Shown here: positions 1 through 7,221 of the stretch, in pieces
How the letters are laid out: each line of letters starts with the position of its first letter
How positions within the stretch are numbered: the first letter of the stretch is position 1
NCBI GenBank assembly: GCA_016935715.1
Contig: JAFGQJ010000363.1
Span: 1-16,594 of the forward strand
DNA from: Spirochaetales bacterium
GTDB taxonomy: Bacteria; Spirochaetota; Spirochaetia; SZUA-6; DRHE01
Direction of reading: 5' to 3'
DNA length: 16,594 nt
Notes under the pieces: model-generated
Told to the model about the DNA's origin: nothing
Database searches by the model: none
What the model saw: the letters and a program-made list of their open reading frames with translations, nothing else
Translations under genes and position numbers: made by a program

Positions 1-2445
1 CGATACGATGAAATCCTCGAACGCCTCCAACACGCCCTGGACCGAGGAGACCGTCCTTCGAGTCCTGGGCAGAGAATCCAGAAAAAACCGGCCGTAGGCT
101 TTGCGGACGATCCTGGGATCCAGGATGAGCACCGCTCCATAGTCGTCCCGGCGGCGCATCAGCCTGCCGAACCCCTGGCGTAGGCGGATTATCGCATCCG
201 GCAGGGCCATTTCCCAGAAGGCGTTTACCCCCGTCCGCTGGAGGGCCTCGGTCCTGGCCTCCATTACCGGGTCCGTTGGAACCCGGAAGGGCAGTCGGGT
301 CAGGATGACGAGCTCCAAAGCCTTTCCCGGCGCATCGATTCCCTCCCAGAACGAGTCGGTGGCGAACAGCACGCTGGCGGTATTCTCCCGGAAGCGGTTC
401 AGCAAACGATGACGCTCCTCCTCGCCCTGGCGCATCAGCGGGATTCCCGCCTCGCCGAGCTCGGCCCGGATTGCGGAAAAGACCGTCTCCAGAAGAGCGT
501 AGGAGGTGAACAGCACCAGTCCCCGCCCCTCCGAAACGAGCAGGGCCTGTAGCACGAAATCAGCCAGAAAGCCGGCAAAACCCTCCTCTTCCGGAGAAGG
601 CGCTTCCCCGGGAATCCCCAGGAACACCCGGTTTTCGTAGTCGAAGGGAGAGGGGAACACGGCCTCGGCGGTAGCCCTGTGGCTGGCCGCCGCGAATCCG
701 AGCCGGTTCTTCCAGTAGTCGAACTGCCGGTTGACGGTGAGGGTGGCCGAGGTGAACACGACGGTCCGGTACGGCTCGTATACCGCCTCCTTCATCACCG
801 AGGAAACATCCAGCGGAGTAATCACGAAACGAACGTACGGCTCTCCGCGGAAGTTCTTCCGGCTCTCCAGCCAGTAGATCTCCTGCGCGTTTTCCCGGTA
901 GCGAAGGAAACGCCGGCAGATCTCCGCCACTGCCCCCAGCCTCCTCAGCTGGAGCCTGCACTCGAAAACCAGGTAGCTGTCCTCCCGGTCCTCCGGGCAG
1001 CCGGCCAGGATGCGGTCGAAGTGCAGCTGCAGGGTGGCGATGGCGGCGGCCAGGTCCGCCATCGGCTCCAGCAGCGCGGCGGAGAGGCGGGGATCGGGAT
1101 GGGGGGATTTCAGCCGGAGGGCGCCCTGCGAATCGAACAGCTGCAGGGCTCCGGAATCCAGGATCGCCGCCTTGTCCGCCAGGGCCGCGAGCTGCTCCCG
1201 CAGCTCCGCACCGCTTCCCCGCAGCTGAGCGCCGAAGCTCTTCTCCAGGGCCGGCAGCAACCCCCCTGCCCTGCCCTTCCTATTCCGGAACAGCCTGCCG
1301 GCGTACTTCGTCACCTGGCTGCGCGTAAAGGACTCGGAGAAATAGGAGGTTGCATTCTTCTCCACGTTGTGGGCTTCGTCGAAGATGATGCGCTGAAACG
1401 GCGGCAGGACCGCGGCCGAATCGAATCCCATGCCCGACAGGCGCAGGGCGAGATCCGAAAACAGGAGATGATGATTGGCCACCAGGATCCGGCAGGCCGC
1501 CGCCTCCCGGCGGGCTTTCAGGACGAAGCACCCCTCGCGGTTCGAGCAGCGCAGCCCGCGGCAGCCGTCCGCCTCCGAGCAGACCCGGGACCACAGCTCG
1601 TCGCCGGGGTAGAAGGGCAGCTCCGTGCGGCTGCCGGTGGGTGTGCCGGCGGCCCAGCTGCGGATCGCCTCGAGGGCCTCATCCTCTTCTTCGAACAGGG
1701 TCGCCTCTTCCAGCTCTTCCTGCAGCCTGGACAGGCAGAGGTAGTTGCCCCTGCCCTTGACCAGGGTGCATCCGGGATCCCTGCCCAGCATGCGGATGAC
1801 CAGGGGGATATCCTTTTCCAGCAGCTGCTGCTGCAGGTTGATCGTGGCCGTGGAGATGACCACGCGCTCCTCGTTGTCCAGGACCCACTGCACGGCGGGA
1901 ATCAGATAGGCCAGGGATTTGCCCACCCCCGTCCCTGCTTCGGCGATGCACAGCTCGCTACGGTTGAAGGCCTGGCACACGAACTCCAGCATCCGCACCT
2001 GAGCTTCCCTGGGCTCGTAGCCTGGATAGAAGCCGTTCAAAGCCCCGCCCGGCGCGAGATGCCCTGCCAGAACCGCGCCGTCCAGTTCGCGCAGCTCCCT
2101 GACCGTAACCGGCTCGGCCACCACGTACAGGTGCTCTACGGCGTTGTCGACGATGTAGAAGCCGATCCCCTCGGCTCCCAGGCGGGAGGCCACCTGGAAA
2201 TCGGCGGCGCTGGGCTGCAGAACCCCCGAGGGGTGATTGTGGATCACCACATCCCCGCTTTCCATATACGGCCGCAGAGCGGGCACGGCGCTGGCGGTCC
2301 CGCGGGCGCCGACGGCGAGCTCCGTCACCCGGCGCTGCCCGTCCAGCCGCCCGGCCACCAGAACCTCGTTCCCGAAGGCCTCCCGGATCGCCCCTCTCAG
2401 CCGCCGGAGTGCCTCGGGGGTGAAGCGATCTTCTGTCCCCTTCAC
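1..2445 (-). CDS. DinG/XPD-family Fe-S DNA helicase with N-terminal RadC-type JAMM domain (3' end beyond window)
   Basis: Superfamily 2 helicase of the DinG/XPD type, expected to unwind DNA 5' to 3' using ATP and an iron-sulfur cluster. The minus-strand reading frame is open from the window edge to a GTG at 2445, giving 815 codons with the last few missing. Residues ~1-100 form a RadC-like MPN/JAMM domain: E27, H-N-H-P-S-G at 69-74, and S79/D82 at the RadC spacing, so the metal ligands look intact. The helicase follows: Walker A GTGVGKS 171-177, four cysteines (289, 295, 300, 306) in the Fe-S position, DEAH 356-359, and motif VI QGFGRLMRR 757-765. The GTG start overlaps the TGA of the upstream gene (GTGA), so the two are probably translationally coupled. 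The helicase assignment is secure. The role of the JAMM domain is unknown. Confidence 0.93.
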   Translation of the reverse strand, partial: MKGTEDRFTPEALRRLRGAIREAFGNEVLVAGRLDGQRRVTELAVGARGTASAVPALRPYMESGDVVIHNHPSGVLQPSAADFQVASRLGAEGIGFYIVDNAVEHLYVVAEPVTVRELRELDGAVLAGHLAPGGALNGFYPGYEPREAQVRMLEFVCQAFNRSELCIAEAGTGVGKSLAYLIPAVQWVLDNEERVVISTATINLQQQLLEKDIPLVIRMLGRDPGCTLVKGRGNYLCLSRLQEELEEATLFEEEDEALEAIRSWAAGTPTGSRTELPFYPGDELWSRVCSEADGCRGLRCSNREGCFVLKARREAAACRILVANHHLLFSDLALRLSGMGFDSAAVLPPFQRIIFDEAHNVEKNATSYFSESFTRSQVTKYAGRLFRNRKGRAGGLLPALEKSFGAQLRGSGAELREQLAALADKAAILDSGALQLFDSQGALRLKSPHPDPRLSAALLEPMADLAAAIATLQLHFDRILAGCPEDREDSYLVFECRLQLRRLGAVAEICRRFLRYRENAQEIYWLESRKNFRGEPYVRFVITPLDVSSVMKEAVYEPYRTVVFTSATLTVNRQFDYWKNRLGFAAASHRATAEAVFPSPFDYENRVFLGIPGEAPSPEEEGFAGFLADFVLQALLVSEGRGLVLFTSYALLETVFSAIRAELGEAGIPLMRQGEEERHRLLNRFRENTASVLFATDSFWEGIDAPGKALELVILTRLPFRVPTDPVMEARTEALQRTGVNAFWEMALPDAIIRLRQGFGRLMRRRDDYGAVLILDPRIVRKAYGRFFLDSLPRTRRTVSSVQGVLEAFEDFIVS

Positions 2446-3428
2446 TTCAGCGCGCTGTACAGCTCGGCCGGGTCGCCGTAGAAGCCGACCCTCAGCACCC
2501 GGTTCAGCCTCTGGGTCACGGCCCAGTTCCATTTGGGTTCTATGCCGGTCTGGGCCGACATGCGGACGATCCGATCGTTCGCCATCCGCGCCGCCTTCCG
2601 CTCGCCCCGCAGCAGGTGATGGGCCGCCGTGCCGATGGCCCTGCCGGGGAGGCTTCGTGCACCGTCGAACTCCTTCGGTTTTTTCTGAAGCCTCTGCAGC
2701 AGCCGCACCGGATCCATGACCGGCAGTCTGGCCAGGGGCATGGACCTTTGCGAGAACAGCCGCAGGCCCTCCTCCAGCACTCCCACTGCAATCTCTCTGC
2801 CCTCCGGGTAAGACAGGAAAAACTCCAGGGTGCCGTGACAGAGGGCCACAGGCAGATCCAGCAGCTCCCGGATATGGAGGGCATTTCGGTAGGGTGCCAG
2901 GTCTTCGACCTCCTGCACCCCGATGTTTTGAGACCGCAGGCAGCGGATCAGCTCCCGCAGCTGCGCCCCGGCCTCGACGATCAGCCAGGGATCTTCGACC
3001 GAGAGCTCCACCGATCCCGGATCCCACTCCGTCGACTCCAGGACACCCAGTCCGTGAACCACGGCGGTTCCCGCGGCCAGCAGACGTTCGCACTGCCCGG
3101 GCTCGACACCCAGAGCCAGCACGGTCGCTCCCTTTCCCCCGATCCGCCTGTCCACCCCGGTCGGGCCGAGCCCCTCGAGTGTGATGGCGCACGGGGCAGC
3201 CACCCCGAGCTCCCCGGTCTTGAGCGACCCGGAGGCGCTCAAACGGAAATTCCCGCTTTTCACCCACCCCCACGGCAGGCTCAGCCGGATCTCCCTGCGC
3301 CGCTTGAGCTCCTTGAGCCGGCTCTCCCCCTGGACATCGGGTTTCCAGCTCACCTCCTGGTTTTCTGCAGCCAGAACTCCGGCCAGCACCGCGGCTGTCG
3401 GGCTGTCCCCAATAATGCGAACCTTCAT
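2442..3428 (-). CDS. degenerate ketopantoate-reductase-like (ApbA/PanE fold) protein, function unknown
   Basis: A 328-residue protein beginning with a beta-alpha-beta unit typical of a Rossmann fold (KVRIIGDSPTAAVLAGVLAA). The overall length, a mid-protein hydrophobic strand near 105-115 and a helical C-terminal half around an LLDLPVALCHG stretch suggest a distant 2-dehydropantoate 2-reductase relative. The NAD(P)-binding glycine pattern GxGxxG is replaced by GDSPTA, and I cannot find the family's catalytic lysine, so enzyme activity is doubtful. The ATG at 3428 is preferred over the adjacent in-frame GTG at 3431 because it sits five bases after a GAAG-type ribosome site. Its stop codon overlaps the start of the helicase gene, and it is divergent from the DapF-like gene. 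The family call is tentative. A conserved hypothetical protein is the safe label. Confidence 0.7.
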   Translation of the reverse strand: MKVRIIGDSPTAAVLAGVLAAENQEVSWKPDVQGESRLKELKRRREIRLSLPWGWVKSGNFRLSASGSLKTGELGVAAPCAITLEGLGPTGVDRRIGGKGATVLALGVEPGQCERLLAAGTAVVHGLGVLESTEWDPGSVELSVEDPWLIVEAGAQLRELIRCLRSQNIGVQEVEDLAPYRNALHIRELLDLPVALCHGTLEFFLSYPEGREIAVGVLEEGLRLFSQRSMPLARLPVMDPVRLLQRLQKKPKEFDGARSLPGRAIGTAAHHLLRGERKAARMANDRIVRMSAQTGIEPKWNWAVTQRLNRVLRVGFYGDPAELYSALK

Positions 3429-3431
3429 CAC

Positions 3432-3537
3432 GGCTTCTTCGGCCTGCCAGTGTAGCCTTTTCCCTCTTTTTTGGACAGCCTAAAATATACCGGCCATCTT
3501 GTTGAATTCCGATAAATCCTGCAGAATGGCAGGCGCA
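3432..3537. promoter_or_regulatory. divergent intergenic region with AT-rich core
   Basis: About 106 bases separate two divergent operons. An AT-rich core at 3481-3490 could supply a -10 element in either direction: TAAAAT on the plus strand at 3481-3486, TATATT on the minus strand at 3484-3489. I found no convincing -35 partner for either. A T-rich stretch at 3458-3472 lacks a stable GC hairpin, so it does not look like a terminator. This is inferred mostly from the gene layout. Confidence 0.3.
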
Positions 3538-4395
3538 ATGGATATCCAGTTCATCAAGCTCCAGGCGTGCGGCAACGACTACATCGTCGTCGACACCTTC
3601 AAGAACACCATCCTCAACCTGGAAGCCCTGCCCGACATGGCGGCCCAGATCACCAGCAGGCGATTCGGAGTGGGCGCGGTCGGTTTGTTGTTCATTGCCC
3701 AGGGCACCCGGGAAAAGCTGCGCATGCTCCTGTACGATCCGTACGGAGAGGAGGTCCGCAGCGACGCCCTGGCCCTGCGCTGCCTGGCACGCTACGCCTT
3801 CGATTCGGGGCTGGTGAACTCCGAAGTGTTTCGCGTGCAGATCGGAGAGCGGAGCACGTCGGTGGAAGTGCTGGACTCCCAGAATATCCTGGTCGACGGC
3901 GACCCGCCCCGCTACTGGCAGCAGGATCAGGTGTTGAGCGAGCGGTTGGGGGAGACCTTCCGCCGTCCGATCAAGCTGGGCTCCAGGGAGATCAACTACA
4001 CGCCGGTATTCATCGACGTGCCCCACGCGGTGATCTTCGCCCGGGACTACGGTCTGGAATACCCGGATCTGGTCCAGGAGCTGGAGGACAGCGGCGAGTT
4101 CGCCGAGGGCACGATGATCTCGATGGTCCGGGTGATCAGCAGGGAATCCCTGAGCCTGCGCACCTGGCAGGTCGGCCTGGGGGAGATCCTCTCCTCCGAG
4201 GCCGCCGCCTACGCCGCGGTGACCGCGGCGGTGCTGGACGGGCTGTCTGAAAGGGCGGTGCGGGTGCACCTGGAGGGAGGCAATCTCCTGGTGGAGTGGT
4301 CCGAGCGGGACAACCGCTTCTCCGCTTCCGGACCGGTGGAATACGTTTTCATGGGCACCTACTACTACGAGGAGGCCGAGGAAGATGAAATTTGA
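3538..4395 (+). CDS. DapF-fold protein lacking both catalytic cysteines (diaminopimelate epimerase-like pseudoenzyme)
   Basis: The 285 residues align along the whole length of diaminopimelate epimerase, which interconverts LL- and meso-DAP using two cysteines. Fold landmarks remain: CGNDYIVVD at 11-19, RRFGVG at 41-46, the LRCLARYAFDSGL helix at 80-92, a PHAVI strand at 162-166, and LRTWQVGLGE at 207-216. The active site is gone. The first cysteine loop (family CGNG) reads DALA with D76 in the cysteine position. The second (family ACGTGA) reads SSEAAA with S220 in the cysteine position. The GNP substrate loop reads DVP, and the Glu-Arg pair before the second loop is Gln-Val. The start at 3538 matches the family N-terminus and follows an AGG. 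In-frame starts at 3499 (TTG) and 3526 also exist. The last 11 bases overlap the aminotransferase gene. Epimerase activity is very unlikely. Role unknown. Confidence 0.85.
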   Translation: MDIQFIKLQACGNDYIVVDTFKNTILNLEALPDMAAQITSRRFGVGAVGLLFIAQGTREKLRMLLYDPYGEEVRSDALALRCLARYAFDSGLVNSEVFRVQIGERSTSVEVLDSQNILVDGDPPRYWQQDQVLSERLGETFRRPIKLGSREINYTPVFIDVPHAVIFARDYGLEYPDLVQELEDSGEFAEGTMISMVRVISRESLSLRTWQVGLGEILSSEAAAYAAVTAAVLDGLSERAVRVHLEGGNLLVEWSERDNRFSASGPVEYVFMGTYYYEEAEEDEI

Positions 4396-5563
4396 AGGGT
4401 CCCAGCGTCTTCGCGGCATCGGCACCTATGCATTTGCCGAGGTGGACAAGAAGGTCGAAGAGCTGAAAGCCAGGGGCATCACCCCCATCGATTTCGGCGT
4501 GGGAGACCCGACCGCTCCCACTCCGCAGATCGTCCGCAGGGCCGCGGCCGAGGGGCTGGAGCGCAGGAAATCGAGCGGCTATCCGAGCTACATCGGGGAA
4601 GCCGAGTTCAGGGAGGCGGTGGCCGCATGGGTCGAGCGGCGCTTCGCGGTGGCTCTGGATCCGCAGACGGAGATCTCCTCCACCGTCGGTTCGAAAGAGG
4701 CGGTGTTCAACTTCCACGAAGGGATCCTGGATCCCGGGGACGTGGTGCTCTGCCCTTCACCGGGCTACCCTCCCTACACCCGCGGAACTCTGTTCGCCGA
4801 GGGGATACCCTGCCAGGTTCCCATCCGCAAGGAGGGGAATTTTCTCATGGATCTTTCCGAGATCCCCGAAGAGACGGCCCGGAAGGCGAAGCTGCTCTGG
4901 CTCAACTATCCGAACTCTCCCTCCGGGGCCACGGCCGACCAGCGCTACTACCGGGAAGCCCTGGAGTTCGCCCGCAGGTACGAGTTGATCATCGCCTCCG
5001 ACGAGGCATACTCGGAGATCTACTTCGGGGATCCTCCGATCTCCATTTTGAACGTCGCCAGGGAGGGTGTGCTCGTGTTCAACTCCCTGTCAAAACGCTC
5101 CGCCATGACCGGCTACCGCATTGGTTGGGTCATGGGCGATCCTGATCTGGTGGCCAACTTCCGCAAGGTGAAGACGAATATCGATTCCGGGACGCCCACC
5201 TTCATCCAGGACGCGGCCGTGGCGGCGCTGTCAGACGAAGAGCACGTGCTCGGCTTTCGCGAGCAGTACCGGCAGAAACGGGACATCCTCTGCGCGGCGC
5301 TGATCGCTGCCGGGCTGGAGGACTGCACCCCCCCCGCCACGCTGTACGTCTGGCAGAAGGTGCCGGAGGGCTTCAGCTCCCTCGAGTTCGCCACCCGGCT
5401 GCTCGACGAGAAAACGGCCATCGTGACCACTCCGGGCGACTGGATCTGCGAACCCACCGCCGCGGGGGAAAACGCCGGGCAGGGGTACGTACGCTTCGCC
5501 CTCGTGCCTTCGATCGAAGACACCCGCTTGGCCGCCGAACGGATCTCCCGGCTGCGGTTGTAG
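4385..5563 (+). CDS. class I/II aminotransferase, LL-diaminopimelate aminotransferase-like
   Basis: Fold-type I PLP enzyme of 392 residues. The expected residues are present: NYPNSPSG at 174-181 (cofactor-contacting N177), D206 that pairs with the pyridine nitrogen, Y209, the Schiff-base lysine K237 in SLSKRS, R245, and the substrate-carboxylate arginine R370 in GYVRFAL. The N-terminus (IGTYAFAEVDKK, then FGVGDPT) resembles the archaeal/bacterial DapL group that makes LL-DAP from tetrahydrodipicolinate. The SLSKRS motif is also seen in succinyl-DAP aminotransferases. The start lies inside the DapF-like gene after a GAGGAAG ribosome site, which indicates translational coupling. An aminotransferase is certain. 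DAP as substrate is inferred from similarity and from the DapF-like neighbour, and a different amino acid substrate is possible. Confidence 0.9.
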   Translation: MKFEGSQRLRGIGTYAFAEVDKKVEELKARGITPIDFGVGDPTAPTPQIVRRAAAEGLERRKSSGYPSYIGEAEFREAVAAWVERRFAVALDPQTEISSTVGSKEAVFNFHEGILDPGDVVLCPSPGYPPYTRGTLFAEGIPCQVPIRKEGNFLMDLSEIPEETARKAKLLWLNYPNSPSGATADQRYYREALEFARRYELIIASDEAYSEIYFGDPPISILNVAREGVLVFNSLSKRSAMTGYRIGWVMGDPDLVANFRKVKTNIDSGTPTFIQDAAVAALSDEEHVLGFREQYRQKRDILCAALIAAGLEDCTPPATLYVWQKVPEGFSSLEFATRLLDEKTAIVTTPGDWICEPTAAGENAGQGYVRFALVPSIEDTRLAAERISRLRL

Positions 5564-5568
5564 CAAAC

Positions 5569-6018
5569 ATGAAGTCGGGCATGGACTGGTTTTTCGACCG
5601 GCTCGGCGATCTGCTGGTATCCCTGCGCGATCTCGGCCGCCGGGGCGGGGCCTCAGGCTCCCGGTACTACGACGCCGGTGACCCGGACATGCGCCGGGCC
5701 ATCGAAGAGCTCGACGAGTACCTCGAATCCGGGGGATTCGAATCAGGGAGACCGGCCGCCGGAGGGGCGGGAGCGTACGAAGCGGGCGCCCGGCAGCATG
5801 GCTCCGCCCGGGAGGCGCTCAGGCCGGACTACGCGACGCTGGAGGTGAGCTTCGGTTCCCCTCTCGCGGAGGTTCGCAAATCCTACAAGCGGCTGCTGCA
5901 CAAATACCACCCGGACCGCTTCAGCGGGGACGCGGAGAAGCAGGCTCTGGCCAACGAGGTCACCCAGCGTCTGAACGAGGCTTTCGACCGGATAGAGCGG
6001 CAGATACGTTCCGGATGA
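5569..6018 (+). CDS. small J-domain (DnaJ-like) protein
   Basis: A 149-residue protein whose C-terminal ~65 residues form a J-domain. A helix (LAEVRKSYKRLLHKY) leads into the HPD tripeptide at 114-116, then a loop and a helix with NEAFDRIERQ. The HPD motif is what stimulates DnaK ATPase in this family, so a Hsp70 co-chaperone role is expected. There is no Gly/Phe region, zinc finger or client-binding domain, so this is a class C J-protein. The N-terminal half has an amphipathic segment (MDWFFDRLGDLLVSLRDL) and then a low-complexity Gly/Ala/Glu linker. It starts 5 bases after the aminotransferase stop. A second ATG at 5581 is an alternative start. The client is unknown. The position suggests a partner among the co-transcribed proteins, but this is inference. 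Confidence 0.85.
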   Translation: MKSGMDWFFDRLGDLLVSLRDLGRRGGASGSRYYDAGDPDMRRAIEELDEYLESGGFESGRPAAGGAGAYEAGARQHGSAREALRPDYATLEVSFGSPLAEVRKSYKRLLHKYHPDRFSGDAEKQALANEVTQRLNEAFDRIERQIRSG

Positions 6019-6045
6019 TCCCGGCGGTTAAACGCCAGCGGTGGG

Positions 6046-7221
6046 ATGCCAAAACACGATACACGTGATATAATAATGGATAGAATGTTTATGCCCGCCC
6101 TGATCGCCACAGTTCTTGCATTGGGTCTGGCTCTGCTGCTGATTCCCGTGATCCTCCGTCTGGCCCATCGCTACAAATGGTACGACCCGCCCAACAACCG
6201 CAAGATCCACACGGGGCTGATTCCCAGGCTCGGCGGTCCCGGCATGTACCTGTCCTTTATGGTTGCGGCGCTCCTGACCCCGCTGCTCTTCGATGTAGGC
6301 AGCGGCCTGGTGAGCGGCGGCCGGGGCGTGCAGTACACCCTTCGCTTCATACCCCTGTTCATCGGAATCACCATCGTCTGTGCCGTCGGGTTGATCGATG
6401 ATTTTCACAATCTCAAGGCCCTGTTGAAGTTTTTCCTCCAGATCCTGGCCGCTGTCATCGTCAGCTCCGGAGGATTCCTCATCCGCTCTCTCACACTGCC
6501 CTACCTGGGGACCGTGCCGCTGGGATTTCTGGCCTATCCGGTCACCGTGCTTTGGCTGGTGGGGATCAGCAACGCCCTCAACCTGATCGACGGGATGGAC
6601 GGACTGGCCGGCGGGATCACGGCCTTTGCCTCGCTTTCCATGGGGATCATCTCGCTGCTGCAGGGAGCGGTCATCACTTCCGTGCTCTGCTTCGCCCTGT
6701 TCGGTTCGGTCGCCGGTTTTCTGGTGTTCAACTTTCCTCCTGCCAAGATCTTCATGGGAGACTCGGGGAGCCTGTTCCTGGGCTTCTGCCTGGCCGGCCT
6801 GCCCCTGGTGGGCGGCATCTCCAAGGTATCCGCCTTCGGCACGCTGCTGGTGCCGGTCACCCTGCTCACCATCCCGATCCTGGATATGGTGACCTCGGTG
6901 ATCCGGAGGGTGCGCAACAAGGTGCCGATCATCCATCCGGACAAGGAGCACATCCACCACAAGCTGCTGGACATCGGTTTGAACCAGCGGCAGATCCTCT
7001 GGGTGATGTACGGGTTCAGCGTCTACCTGAGCGTGGTGGCCGTCACCTCGGTGATCCTGCCCAAGGAGGTGAACGTCTATCTGATCCTGGTGGTCTGGGT
7101 CGGGAGCCTGCTGAGCTACGGGCTGCTGTACTTCTTGAATACGAAGAGACGGTCCGCCGGAGCGGAGTCGGAGGAGCAGCAGGAGGATCGTTCAGCCGGA
7201 AGTCTTCCGGGCAGCGGGTAG
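6046..7221 (+). CDS. WecA/MraY-family undecaprenyl-phosphate sugar-1-phosphate transferase
   Basis: Polytopic membrane enzyme, 391 residues from the first ATG, with roughly ten hydrophobic segments. It is expected to transfer a sugar-1-phosphate (in WecA, GlcNAc-1-P) from UDP-sugar to undecaprenyl phosphate at the inner membrane, starting a surface glycan. Family signatures in order: NRKIH...PRLGG at 51-64, the IDDF magnesium site at 117-120, NLIDGMDGLAGG at 179-190, GDSGS at 238-242, and the HIHH motif at 302-305. HIHH marks the WecA/TagO/WbpL branch rather than MraY. The cytoplasmic C-terminal tail is hydrophilic and low-complexity. The start is uncertain: in-frame ATGs at 6076, 6085 and 6091 would give the short N-terminus usual for the family. 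The last 30 bases overlap the convergent receptor gene. Confidence 0.92.
   Translation: MPKHDTRDIIMDRMFMPALIATVLALGLALLLIPVILRLAHRYKWYDPPNNRKIHTGLIPRLGGPGMYLSFMVAALLTPLLFDVGSGLVSGGRGVQYTLRFIPLFIGITIVCAVGLIDDFHNLKALLKFFLQILAAVIVSSGGFLIRSLTLPYLGTVPLGFLAYPVTVLWLVGISNALNLIDGMDGLAGGITAFASLSMGIISLLQGAVITSVLCFALFGSVAGFLVFNFPPAKIFMGDSGSLFLGFCLAGLPLVGGISKVSAFGTLLVPVTLLTIPILDMVTSVIRRVRNKVPIIHPDKEHIHHKLLDIGLNQRQILWVMYGFSVYLSVVAVTSVILPKEVNVYLILVVWVGSLLSYGLLYFLNTKRRSAGAESEEQQEDRSAGSLPGSG
6066..6074 (+). promoter_or_regulatory. possible extended -10 element (TGATATAAT)
   Basis: A perfect extended -10 pattern (TG, one base, TATAAT) sits in an otherwise GC-rich region. No good -35 element is present, as is common for extended -10 promoters. 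A transcript would start near 6081, upstream of the in-frame ATGs at 6085 and 6091 but after those at 6046 and 6076. If real, it would give the transferase its own promoter and a shorter N-terminus. Confidence 0.3.

Noticed and set aside
679..2481. Long plus-strand open frame opposite the helicase
   Set aside because: It is an antisense shadow in GC-rich DNA. The translation is rich in Gln, Gly, Pro and Arg with no domain, while the minus strand encodes all helicase motifs.
3458..3475. T-rich run between the divergent operons as a terminator
   Set aside because: No stable GC hairpin precedes it, and no gene ends there on either strand.
3783..3800. TGGCAC-containing stretch as a sigma-54 promoter
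   Set aside because: The -12 TTGCA part is absent and the site lies inside a coding region.
5328..5335. Eight-base C run in the aminotransferase gene as a phase-variable tract
   Set aside because: It encodes Thr-Pro-Pro-Ala in a normally conserved frame, and similar runs occur by chance in GC-rich coding DNA.
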